Shown here in pieces: positions 50,467-59,399 of a DNA stretch of 64,000 bases (positions within the stretch are counted from its first letter, which is position 1; each line of letters opens with the position of its first letter). The notes below the pieces were generated by a model. The model saw only the letters and a program-made list of their open reading frames with translations, was not told the DNA's origin and searched no databases. The DNA is from Pseudorhodoplanes sp049324435. Its GTDB lineage: Bacteria; Pseudomonadota; Alphaproteobacteria; Rhizobiales; Xanthobacteraceae. Both the position numbers and the translations under genes were made by a program. The DNA lies in the NCBI GenBank assembly GCA_049324435.1, contig JBMOOQ010000063.1:62001-126000 (forward strand), in the 5' to 3' direction.

Positions 50467-51441
50467 TCACTTCTTCTCGGCATTCACCGCACGCACGACC
50501 GGCCACCACAGGGCCTGCTCGCTCTTGATGAACGCGCCGGTCTGTTCCGGGGAGAGCGGGCGGATATAGGTTCCGAGCGTCTCGAATTTCTGCCGGACAT
50601 CGGGGTGATCGAGCGCCACCGCCAGGTCGGCATTGATCTTGCGGACGATGGCGTCCGGAGTGCCGGCGGGGGCCATCAGCGCAAGCCAGCCCTTGCTTTC
50701 GAAGCCCGGAACCGTTTCTGCAACCGTCGGCAGGTCCGGCATGTTGGGCAACCGCTTGGCCGACGCGATCGCAAGCGGCTTCACCATTTTGCCCTGCAGG
50801 GCGCCGGCGAGCCCCGCAATACCCTCGAAAACGATCGGAATGCGTCCGGTCGACACATCGTTGATCGAGGCCGCGGCGCCGGAGGCATGCACGAAAGTCA
50901 GCGGCACATTCGCCCGGATGCGCAGGAGTTCTCCGGTCAGATGCGATTGACCGCCGCGATTGGTGGCGCCGAAAAACAGGCCGCCCGGGGTCTTGCGTGC
51001 GAGCTCCAGCAATTCGGCAAGGGTGTTGACCGGAAGATTCGGCGTCACTGCAACCGCGATCGGCTGCTCGCCGACGAGGCCGATCGGCACGAAGTCGCGG
51101 TCGAGATCGAACGGCAGCTTCTCCTGCATCACCGGCAGCACGGTGTAGGTCGAGGCCTGCGTCATGTAGAGCGTATAGCCGTCGCGCTCGGCGGTGCTCG
51201 CCGCCTGCGCCGCGATCAGACCTCCCGCACCGGGCCGGTTCAAAATCAGCACCTGCTGTTTCCAGATCTGGGCCAGACGATCGGCGATGATCCGCGCAGC
51301 GACGTCGGGGCTGTTGCCGGCGGCGGCGGGCATGATGATGGTCACGGGCTTTGTCGGATAGCCGCTCGTTTGCGCCGCAGCCGGATGCGCAGCGCAAAGA
51401 ACCGCGCAGAGCACCAATGCGACAAAAGACCTGCCGCTCAT
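50467..51441 (-). CDS. TctC/Bug-family substrate-binding protein
   Basis: A 324-residue periplasmic protein with a signal peptide (MSGRSFVALVLCAVLCAAHP to PAAAQ) and Bug-family motifs (YPTKPVTIIMPAAAGNSPDVAARIIADRL, ILNRPGAGGLIAAQAAS). The GGGGAGG site fixes the start at 51441. It is divergent from a class II aldolase gene, suggesting uptake of a sugar acid or hydroxy acid that the aldolase handles. No tctAB is nearby. Confidence 0.9.
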   Translation of the reverse strand: MSGRSFVALVLCAVLCAAHPAAAQTSGYPTKPVTIIMPAAAGNSPDVAARIIADRLAQIWKQQVLILNRPGAGGLIAAQAASTAERDGYTLYMTQASTYTVLPVMQEKLPFDLDRDFVPIGLVGEQPIAVAVTPNLPVNTLAELLELARKTPGGLFFGATNRGGQSHLTGELLRIRANVPLTFVHASGAAASINDVSTGRIPIVFEGIAGLAGALQGKMVKPLAIASAKRLPNMPDLPTVAETVPGFESKGWLALMAPAGTPDAIVRKINADLAVALDHPDVRQKFETLGTYIRPLSPEQTGAFIKSEQALWWPVVRAVNAEKK

Positions 51442-51529
51442 CAATTCCTCCCCATAGCGTTTGATGGTTTCCGCGCACCCGTGTATCGCAAATCTATCAT
51501 CGGGTGCGGCCTTCAGGTAATCGAAGCAT

Positions 51530-52228
51530 ATGAGCGGCAATGACCTCAAGGACAGGCTGATCCTCGCGGGAAAAATCCTGGTCGCGGAAGGGCAGGACGA
51601 CTTCACCCGCGGGCATATTTCCGTGCGGCTGCCCGACGATCCCACGCTGTTCTATATGAAGCCGCACTCGATCGGTTTCGACGAGATCACGCGCGACAAC
51701 ATCCTCACCATCGATCTCGACGGCAAGGTGGTCGCGGGCAACGGACGCCGGCACAGCGAGGTCTTCATCCATTCGGAAATCTACCGGGCGCGGCCGGACG
51801 TGCTGAGCGTGATCCACAGCCACCCGCCCTATGCCACCGCGCTGTCGGTCACGGGCCGGCCGGTGCGTGCCTTCAGTCAGCCGAGCGTCTTGTTCCATGG
51901 CGCGCTCGATACTTACGATGCCTCGATGCGGCTGATCCGCACCCCCGAGATGGGCGCCGCCGTCGCCCGCGCCCTCGGACAAAATCGCGCGGTGCTTTTG
52001 CGCAGCCACGGCGTCGCAACGGTCGGGCGATCGATCGAGGAGGCCACTATCGTCACGCTGATGCTGGAGAATGCGGCGATGATCCAGCTCGTTGCAGAAG
52101 CCGCGGGCGAAACGTTGCCGGACCTGCCGCAGGCCGACATCGCTGCTCTGCGCGAGGAGCTGTCCCCGCACGAGCAGTTCGTCATCAACTTCGATTATCT
52201 GGCGCGGCGTGTCATGCGCCGCAATTGA
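51530..52228 (+). CDS. Class II aldolase/adducin-family protein
   Basis: A 232-residue zinc aldolase-like protein: Glu77 (RRHSEVFIH), His96 and His98 (VIHSHPPYA) and His160 (LLRSHGVATVG) form the usual metal site. Members include fuculose-phosphate aldolase and ribulose-5-phosphate 4-epimerase, plus many decarboxylase-like relatives. The specific reaction is not predictable. It is divergent from the TctC protein, which may bring in its substrate precursor. Confidence 0.88.
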   Translation: MSGNDLKDRLILAGKILVAEGQDDFTRGHISVRLPDDPTLFYMKPHSIGFDEITRDNILTIDLDGKVVAGNGRRHSEVFIHSEIYRARPDVLSVIHSHPPYATALSVTGRPVRAFSQPSVLFHGALDTYDASMRLIRTPEMGAAVARALGQNRAVLLRSHGVATVGRSIEEATIVTLMLENAAMIQLVAEAAGETLPDLPQADIAALREELSPHEQFVINFDYLARRVMRRN

Positions 52229-52241
52229 CGGATACCCGACG

Positions 52242-53768
52242 CTACTGCTTCCAGGCCGCAAAGGCTTCCGCGAATGCGCGCTCGCCCGGCGTGCCCTTCT
52301 CGATCGCAAGAATGGCTCTGCGGTTGTTGTTATAGACGATCGGAATATCGAACCAAGCCCGCTCCTTCAGGAGCTGGATGTTGCGTGCCTGATCCGCCTC
52401 CACCGCCGACAGACCGATCAGGAAGAAATTGTTGGTCACTTTCACCGCAAGACCGGCAAGCGGCGTGCCGCGGGTCTGCTCCGCCTGCTTCATCAGCACA
52501 CCCGGCACATTGGAAATGCCGCCCGACGGGAAATCCGCCGGCAGGTTGAACATCACCTCAATGGTGTGGCTCGCCGGCAGCGCCTGATCGGTGTTGCGGC
52601 GGATCGAAAATGTCATGTTGAGACGCTTCTCGGGGATTTCCACATCGGCACGGATCACGGTTTCCGGCGGACGGCCCGGACCCGGAGCGACGGTTTCGGT
52701 GCGCCAGATGGCCGAGCCGACATAGCGCCGTCCCTGCGGATCGCTCGGTTCCTCTTCGTACAATACGACGCGCTGCGCGACGCCCGGACCCGATTGGGTA
52801 TCCTGCGATCCGAGACGGTCGGTGATCTTCGGCCGGCCGGTGCTCGGTTGCCCGGACTTGCTGTCCTTCGCGGTCTGCTGGGTCTGGCTGCCGCGGAAGG
52901 ATTGGAGCATGTCCGTCACCAGCCCGCGCTGCGACCAGGCAAACCAGCCGAGACCCAGCACCAGCACGACCGCGATGGCGGCTTTGACGAATCCGCGCAT
53001 TGAGCGCCGGGAACCGCCCTCGTCCTCCTCATCCTCGTCCGCCTGCGGCGGCGGCGGCTGGGGGGGACGAGCGCCGCGCGGCGGCGGCTCGCGGAACGGA
53101 TCCGCAGGCCGCGAAAAACCGTCATCGCGGCCCTGTGGCCGCATCTCGCGACTGAAGTCCTCCTGGGCCAGCCGCGGTTCCATCAGACGATCGAATTCGT
53201 GCCCCGCCATGATCTCGGCAAGGGGGTCGCGCGCAGGCCGCGGCGCACCGGGTGGCGGGGCGGCATTGCCCGCGGGCCGTTGCGCCGGCGCAGGACCCTG
53301 ACCGGGAACTTGACCCGGCGCGGGTTGTCGCGGCTGAGCGGGCGGCGCTTTCGGCGGCGGCGCGGCTCCGGGTCTTGCGGCCGAAGGAGCTCCCGGCGGC
53401 GGCACTGCGGGCCCCGGCGGCTTCGGCGGAGTCTGCGGCGGCGCAACCGGCGGACGGGCCGGACGCGCAGTGGCCGGAGGGGCCGCATTGGGGAACCGGG
53501 GTGCCGCCGGTCCGGCCGGTGCAGCGGGTGGCGGCGCCGGCGGATCGACGCGGGTGCGGCGCGCAGCCTCGGCCTCGACCTTGCGGATCGCCTCCTCAAG
53601 TGCGAGCCGCTCGCGGGTGATTTCGGCTTCCGGCAGCGGCGGATTCACACCTCGCAACTGCGCGACCAAAGCCGTCCGCGCCCGCTCATAGAGCGCGCGG
53701 CGAGCCTCGCCGGTGTTCTTGTCGAGACCGGCAATAGCGCGCTGGATCAGAGGGTAATAGTCAGCCAT
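52242..53768 (-). CDS. Pro-rich single-pass membrane protein
   Basis: A 508-residue protein. The N-terminal helical part (MADYYPLIQRAIAGLDKNTGEARRALYERARTAL) is followed by a Pro/Ala-rich linker (about 70-165) and an acidic/Ser region. One membrane segment follows (about 265-285, VKAAIAVVLVLGLGWFAW), then a C-terminal domain (AQRVVLYEEEPSDPQGRRYVGSAIWRTE...VLMKQAEQTRGTPLAGLAVKV). Similar proteins occur in other Hyphomicrobiales with no known role. The linker resembles an actin-like or cell-wall-spanning stalk. It is 50 bp upstream of purA's end on the same strand, but its own start lies before purA in transcription order only by position. Confidence 0.65.
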   Translation of the reverse strand: MADYYPLIQRAIAGLDKNTGEARRALYERARTALVAQLRGVNPPLPEAEITRERLALEEAIRKVEAEAARRTRVDPPAPPPAAPAGPAAPRFPNAAPPATARPARPPVAPPQTPPKPPGPAVPPPGAPSAARPGAAPPPKAPPAQPRQPAPGQVPGQGPAPAQRPAGNAAPPPGAPRPARDPLAEIMAGHEFDRLMEPRLAQEDFSREMRPQGRDDGFSRPADPFREPPPRGARPPQPPPPQADEDEEDEGGSRRSMRGFVKAAIAVVLVLGLGWFAWSQRGLVTDMLQSFRGSQTQQTAKDSKSGQPSTGRPKITDRLGSQDTQSGPGVAQRVVLYEEEPSDPQGRRYVGSAIWRTETVAPGPGRPPETVIRADVEIPEKRLNMTFSIRRNTDQALPASHTIEVMFNLPADFPSGGISNVPGVLMKQAEQTRGTPLAGLAVKVTNNFFLIGLSAVEADQARNIQLLKERAWFDIPIVYNNNRRAILAIEKGTPGERAFAEAFAAWKQ

Positions 53769-53818
53769 GCGCCCCTGAACGAACGTGGATCACAAAGCAG
53801 CCGCGATGCGCCATCGTC

Positions 53819-55105
53819 TCACGCCTCGAACGGATTCTGAACGAGAATAGTATCCTCGCGTTCGGGTGAAGTGGACAACAGCGCCACCGGGCACCCGATC
53901 AATTCCTCAATCCATCTTACATACTTGATGGCCTGGGCCGGCAAATCCGCCCATGACCGGGCACCGGCCGTGGCGTCCTGCCAGCCCTCGATGGTTTCAT
54001 ACACAGGCTCGACCCGGGCCTGCGCATGCTCGCTCGCGGGCAGATGATCGATCATGCGTCCGTCCAGGCGATAGCCGGTGCAAACCTTGATCTCCTTGAA
54101 CCCGTCCAGAATATCGAGCTTGGTCAAAGCGATACCGTTGATACCGCTGGTGCGGACGGTCTGCCGCACCAGCACGGCATCGAACCAGCCGCAGCGCCGC
54201 GGCCGCCCCGTGACCGTACCGAATTCGTGCCCGCGCTCACCAATCAGCCGGCCGATCTCGTTGTCCTGCTCGGTCGGGAACGGCCCCTCGCCCACGCGCG
54301 TCGTATAGGCCTTGCAGATGCCCAGCACATAGCCGATCGCACCGGGCCCAAGACCGGACCCGGTCGCGGCCTGAGCGGCGACAGTGTTGGACGATGTCAC
54401 GAACGGATAGGTGCCGTGGTCGATATCGAGCAGCGCCCCTTGCGCACCTTCGAACAGGATGCGGCGGCCTTCGCGCCGCTTCGTATCCAGCAGCGACCAG
54501 ATCGAATCGAGATAGGGCAGCACGCGCGGTGCGACACCGGCAAGTTCCTCGTAGACACTATCCGGCGAGAGTTCGGCGAGGCCGTTGCCGCGGCGCAGCG
54601 CATTGTGATGCGCAAGCAGCCGCTCGATCTTGCCGTGCAGGGCCGGCAGATCGGCAAGGTCCATCATGCGGATCGCCCTGCGGCCGACCTTGTCTTCATA
54701 GGCCGGGCCGATGCCGCGCTTGGTGGTGCCGATGCGCGCTGAGCCGGATTCGCGAATCGCTTCGAGTTCGCGATGCAGCGACAGGATCAGCGTCGCATTC
54801 TCGGCAATGCGCAGATTGTCCGGCGTGACCGCGACGCCCTGCTCCTTCAGCCGGTCGATCTCGGCCGCGAGCGCATGCGGATCGACGACAACCCCGTTGC
54901 CGATCACCGACAATTTGTTCGGCCGCACCACGCCCGAAGGCAGCAGCGAGAGCTTGTAGGTCTTGCCGTCGATGACCAGCGTGTGTCCGGCGTTATGCCC
55001 GCCCTGGAAGCGGACCACGATATCGGCCTGTTCGGACAGCCAATCGACGATCTTGCCTTTGCCTTCGTCGCCCCATTGCGCTCCGACGACAACTACATTC
55101 GCCAT
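53819..55105 (-). CDS. purA: Adenylosuccinate synthetase PurA
   Basis: A 428-residue enzyme of normal length: VVVVGAQWGDEGKGKIVDWLSEQADIVVRFQGGHNAGHTLV is the family N-terminus with the GTP loop. GTTKRGIGPAYEDKVGRRAIR and LFEGAQGALLDIDHGTYPFVTSSN follow. It joins IMP and aspartate with GTP in AMP synthesis. The ATG at 55105 gives MANVVVVGAQ. The frame is open further, but that part is not family-like. Confidence 0.97.
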   Translation of the reverse strand: MANVVVVGAQWGDEGKGKIVDWLSEQADIVVRFQGGHNAGHTLVIDGKTYKLSLLPSGVVRPNKLSVIGNGVVVDPHALAAEIDRLKEQGVAVTPDNLRIAENATLILSLHRELEAIRESGSARIGTTKRGIGPAYEDKVGRRAIRMMDLADLPALHGKIERLLAHHNALRRGNGLAELSPDSVYEELAGVAPRVLPYLDSIWSLLDTKRREGRRILFEGAQGALLDIDHGTYPFVTSSNTVAAQAATGSGLGPGAIGYVLGICKAYTTRVGEGPFPTEQDNEIGRLIGERGHEFGTVTGRPRRCGWFDAVLVRQTVRTSGINGIALTKLDILDGFKEIKVCTGYRLDGRMIDHLPASEHAQARVEPVYETIEGWQDATAGARSWADLPAQAIKYVRWIEELIGCPVALLSTSPEREDTILVQNPFEA

Positions 55106-55355
55106 CCGTCCAGTTTCCTCCCGCGGGCCGCGGGCCCATGCTTCACCTTGTGCCCGGCCGTGGCGAGGCCCGTCCCGGATACGGCAAGCGCGGCCCTGAG
55201 GCAAGACACCGAGCCCGTGGAAGCCACCGAATCGCTGCTTTAAGCGGTTGAAAAAGATGAAATTTCGGGAAGGTTCCGGCGGCGTTGGGTTAATGCGCGG
55301 CGCGTATGCGGCGCGTGCCCTTCCTCGCGGCAACGGGCTTGTGTAGCAGAACGAG

Positions 55356-55373
55356 GTCCGCCGTCCGGCGGAC
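55356..55373 (+). other. Hairpin upstream of the EamA transporter gene
   Basis: A 7-bp perfect stem (GTCCGCC/GGCGGAC, 4-nt loop) lies 31 bp before the ATG at 55404. It could be a leader structure. No T run follows, so a terminator is unlikely. Confidence 0.35.
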
Positions 55374-55403
55374 TTCAATCATCAACGCGCCGGGGGGGAC
55401 GCG

Positions 55404-56330
55404 ATGGCCAATGTTTTCGGCCGGTTTGGCGGCTGGCTTAACCGGCAGGCCTATCTGCTCGTCTGCCTCACCTATCTGATGTGGTCGCTCAACATCGTGC
55501 TCGGGCGTCACATCGCAGGCTCCATTCCGCCGGTGACGCTGAGCGCGCTACGCTGGGGCATCGGGGCGCTGATCCTCCTGCCCTTTGCATGGCAATATCT
55601 GCGGCGTGACTGGCCCGCGATCAGGTCGCACATCCCGATTCTGTGCCTGCTCGGCCTCACCGGCACTACCGGCTATTCGATCCCGTCCTATTGGGGGCTG
55701 CAATACACGCTGGCGATCAACGGCCTTCTGATCCAGTGCACCATGCCGATGGTGATCGGGCTGATGTCGTATCTGCTGGTCGGCGACCGGCTCGGCAAAT
55801 GGCAGGTCGCGGGGCTCGTAACGTCCTTCATCGGGGTGGTCGTGATCCTGACACGCGGCGATCCGGATGTGCTGCATTCTATTTCGTTCAACCGCGGCGA
55901 CCTCTGGTTCCTGCTGGCGATTCTGATCTTCGCGCTCTACTCGCCGCTCTTGCGCAAGCGCCCGGCCATGCATCCGCTGTCGTTTCTTGCGGTCACCGCG
56001 ATCGCGGGCACGGTGCTCGTTCTGCCGCTCGCGGCATGGGAATTGTCGCAGACCGCAATGCCCGCCTTTGACGCGCATCGCACTGCCGTGGTGCTCTACA
56101 TGGCGATCTTCCCGTCGCTGCTCGCCTATCTCTGCTACAACCGCGGCGTCCAGCTGCTCGGGCCGAATCCGGTCGCTGCGCTCTATCCGCTGATCGTGGT
56201 GTTCGGATCGGTGCAGGCGATGCTGTTCCTCGGCGAAGTGCCGCAATGGTTCCACTTCGTCGGCACGGTGTTCATCGTCGGCGGCGTCTTGCTGGCGACG
56301 CGAATGGCAGCGAGAAAATCCGTCGCATAA
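55404..56330 (+). CDS. EamA-family (DMT) transporter
   Basis: A 308-residue protein with ten hydrophobic segments and two EamA domains (LVCLTYLMWSLNIVLGRH, and PVAALYPLIVVFGSVQAMLFLGE near the end). It probably exports a metabolite. The ribosome site GGGGGGG is 6 bases upstream. It is divergent from purA and converges with serA. Confidence 0.88.
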   Translation: MANVFGRFGGWLNRQAYLLVCLTYLMWSLNIVLGRHIAGSIPPVTLSALRWGIGALILLPFAWQYLRRDWPAIRSHIPILCLLGLTGTTGYSIPSYWGLQYTLAINGLLIQCTMPMVIGLMSYLLVGDRLGKWQVAGLVTSFIGVVVILTRGDPDVLHSISFNRGDLWFLLAILIFALYSPLLRKRPAMHPLSFLAVTAIAGTVLVLPLAAWELSQTAMPAFDAHRTAVVLYMAIFPSLLAYLCYNRGVQLLGPNPVAALYPLIVVFGSVQAMLFLGEVPQWFHFVGTVFIVGGVLLATRMAARKSVA

Positions 56331-56381
56331 GACTCGAGCGCGCGAGCTCTCACCCGCGCGCCCCCGAATCATCGGAGAAAA

Positions 56382-57971
56382 TCAGAACCGCAGCGGCTTT
56401 GCCGACTGCACCTGCGGCAGCGCCCGCACCTTCTGCAAAACCGCGTCCGGCAATTCGCCGTCGATCTCGATCAGCGCGACCGCGTTGCCGCCCGGCTTGT
56501 CGCGGCCGACATGGAAGGTCGCGATATTGATCCCGGCCTCGCCCAGCGTTGAGGAGAAGCGGCCGATGAAGCCCGGCTTGTCGAGATTGGTGATGTAGAT
56601 CATCGAGGGGCCGAATTCCGCATCCATGCGGATCCCCTTGATATTGACAATGCGCGGGCGGCCGTCGGCGAACACGGTGCCGGACACCGATCGGGTCTGC
56701 CGCTCCGTCGTCACCGTGACCGTAATCAGGCTTTCATAATCGCACTCGCCTTCGCGGGTGATCTCGTCGATGACCATGCCGCGTTCCTTCGCGACCACCG
56801 GTGCGGACACGACGTTGATGTCCTGCAGCATCGGGCGAAGCAGGCCCGCGAGCGCCGCCGACGTCAGCGCCTTGACCTTCATCTGCGCCACCGCGCCCTC
56901 ATAGGTGATCGTGACCTTTTCGATGCCGGTCTCGGTGAGCTGGCCCGCGAACGATCCGAGCTTTTCCGCCAGTTCGATGAAGGGCCGCAGCCGCGGCGCT
57001 TCTTCCGCGGTGATCGAGGGGAAGTTGACCGCATTCGAAATCGCACCGCGCAACAGATATTCCGACATCTGATCGGCGACCTGCAACGCCACATTCTCCT
57101 GCGCCTCGGTGGTCGATGCGCCCAGATGAGGCGTGCAGATCACGTTCGGATGACCAAACAGCGGATTTTCGTTGGCGGGTTCGGTGACGAACACGTCGAA
57201 AGCAGCGCCCGCCACCTGCCCGGATTCGAGCGCAGCCCTCAGTGCCACTTCGTCAACCAGACCGCCGCGCGCGCAATTGATGATGCGCACACCTTTTTTC
57301 ATCGAAGCGATCGCGTTGGCATCGATGATGTTCTTGGTCTTCTCAGTGAGCGGGGTATGCAATGTGATGAAATCGGCGCGCTTGAACAGCTCGTCCAGTT
57401 CGACCTTCTCGACACCGAGATCGACGGCGCGTTCCGGCGACAGGAACGGATCGTAGGCAATCACACGCATGCGAAGGCCAAGCGCCCGGTCGATCACGAT
57501 CGATCCGATATTGCCGGCACCGATCACGCCGAGCGTCTTGCCGGTGATCTCGACGCCCATGAAGCGGTTCTTTTCCCACTTGCCGGCCTGGGTCGAAAGA
57601 TCGGCCGCCGGAATCTGCCGCGCCAGCGCCAGCATCAGCGTGATCGCGTGTTCGGCCGTCGTGATCGAATTGCCGAACGGCGTGTTCATCACGATGATGC
57701 CCTTGGCCGTCGCCGCCGGAATATCGACATTGTCGACGCCGATGCCGGCGCGGCCGATCACCTTCAGGTTCTTGGCATTCTGCAGGATTTTCGGCGTCAC
57801 CTTGGTCGCGGAGCGGATCGCAAGGCCGTCATAATCGCCGATGATGGCGGCAAGCTTGTCCTTGTCCTTGCCGAGATCGGGCTGGAAATCGACCGTAACG
57901 CCGCGATCCTTGAAGATCTGCACGGCGGCCGGAGAGAGAGCGTCGGAGATAAGGACTTTCGGTGCGGTCAT
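56382..57971 (-). CDS. serA: D-3-phosphoglycerate dehydrogenase SerA
   Basis: A 529-residue enzyme with the long bacterial form: substrate and nucleotide domains (GLAIRSATKVTPKIL, TLGVIGAGNIGSIVIDRALGLRMRVIAYDP, INCARGGLVDE, with ARGG and GHPNVICTPHLGASTTEA for the catalytic His region). An allosteric-substrate-binding domain and a C-terminal ACT domain (about 455-529, MIYITNLDKPGFIGRFSSTLGEAGINIATFHVGR) follow. The ACT domain gives serine feedback control. It is the first committed step of serine synthesis, 115 bp downstream of serC. Confidence 0.97.
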   Translation of the reverse strand: MTAPKVLISDALSPAAVQIFKDRGVTVDFQPDLGKDKDKLAAIIGDYDGLAIRSATKVTPKILQNAKNLKVIGRAGIGVDNVDIPAATAKGIIVMNTPFGNSITTAEHAITLMLALARQIPAADLSTQAGKWEKNRFMGVEITGKTLGVIGAGNIGSIVIDRALGLRMRVIAYDPFLSPERAVDLGVEKVELDELFKRADFITLHTPLTEKTKNIIDANAIASMKKGVRIINCARGGLVDEVALRAALESGQVAGAAFDVFVTEPANENPLFGHPNVICTPHLGASTTEAQENVALQVADQMSEYLLRGAISNAVNFPSITAEEAPRLRPFIELAEKLGSFAGQLTETGIEKVTITYEGAVAQMKVKALTSAALAGLLRPMLQDINVVSAPVVAKERGMVIDEITREGECDYESLITVTVTTERQTRSVSGTVFADGRPRIVNIKGIRMDAEFGPSMIYITNLDKPGFIGRFSSTLGEAGINIATFHVGRDKPGGNAVALIEIDGELPDAVLQKVRALPQVQSAKPLRF

Positions 57972-58003
57972 GGTGATGATCCAGAATGTTTTTTGGGATC
58001 GTC

Positions 58004-58065
58004 ACCCGCGGGCTTGACCCGCGGGTCCATCATGCAAGATGGATGGCCGGGTCAAGCCCGGCCAT
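58004..58065. repeat. Two adjacent palindromic repeats between serC and serA
   Basis: First, arms ACCCGCGGG/CCCGCGGGT (58004-58026, 5-nt spacer). Second, arms ATGGCCGGG/CCCGGCCAT (58043-58065). The second matches the copy at 44942. Either hairpin might pause polymerase or stabilise the serC part of the transcript. Confidence 0.7.
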
Positions 58066-58086
58066 GACGCTGTGCGTGGATGGGCG

Positions 58087-59259
<1,173 letters not shown>

Positions 59260-59261
59260 TG

Positions 59262-59312
59262 GTCTATCCTTCCAGATAGCACGCCCGCTCGTTGGGGAGG
59301 GGTGGCCCACGG
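59262..59312 (-). ncRNA. Candidate serC RNA motif leader
   Basis: The ~50-nt 5' leader on the minus strand contains a G/C-rich element (GCCACCCCTCCCC...GAGCGGGCG) and then a perfect 5-bp hairpin (CTATC/GATAG, 59264-59279 on the plus strand) whose loop holds the serC ribosome site GGAAGG. A conserved serC RNA motif is known upstream of serC in alphaproteobacteria. The position and content fit. Confidence 0.65.
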
Positions 59313-59316
59313 ACGG

Positions 59317-59344
59317 GGATAAGGACAGAGCGGCATTCCGTCAA
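59317..59344 (-). promoter_or_regulatory. Likely sigma-70 promoter of serC
   Basis: On the minus strand TTGACG (59344-59339), a 16-bp spacer and TTATCC (59322-59317) make a plausible -35/-10 pair that would start transcription near 59310, giving the short structured leader. Confidence 0.55.
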
Positions 59345-59399
59345 GCGGCGGCGAACGAAAACTTTGGTAGCGGATGCATGAACGCACCGCGCAGTCCGG

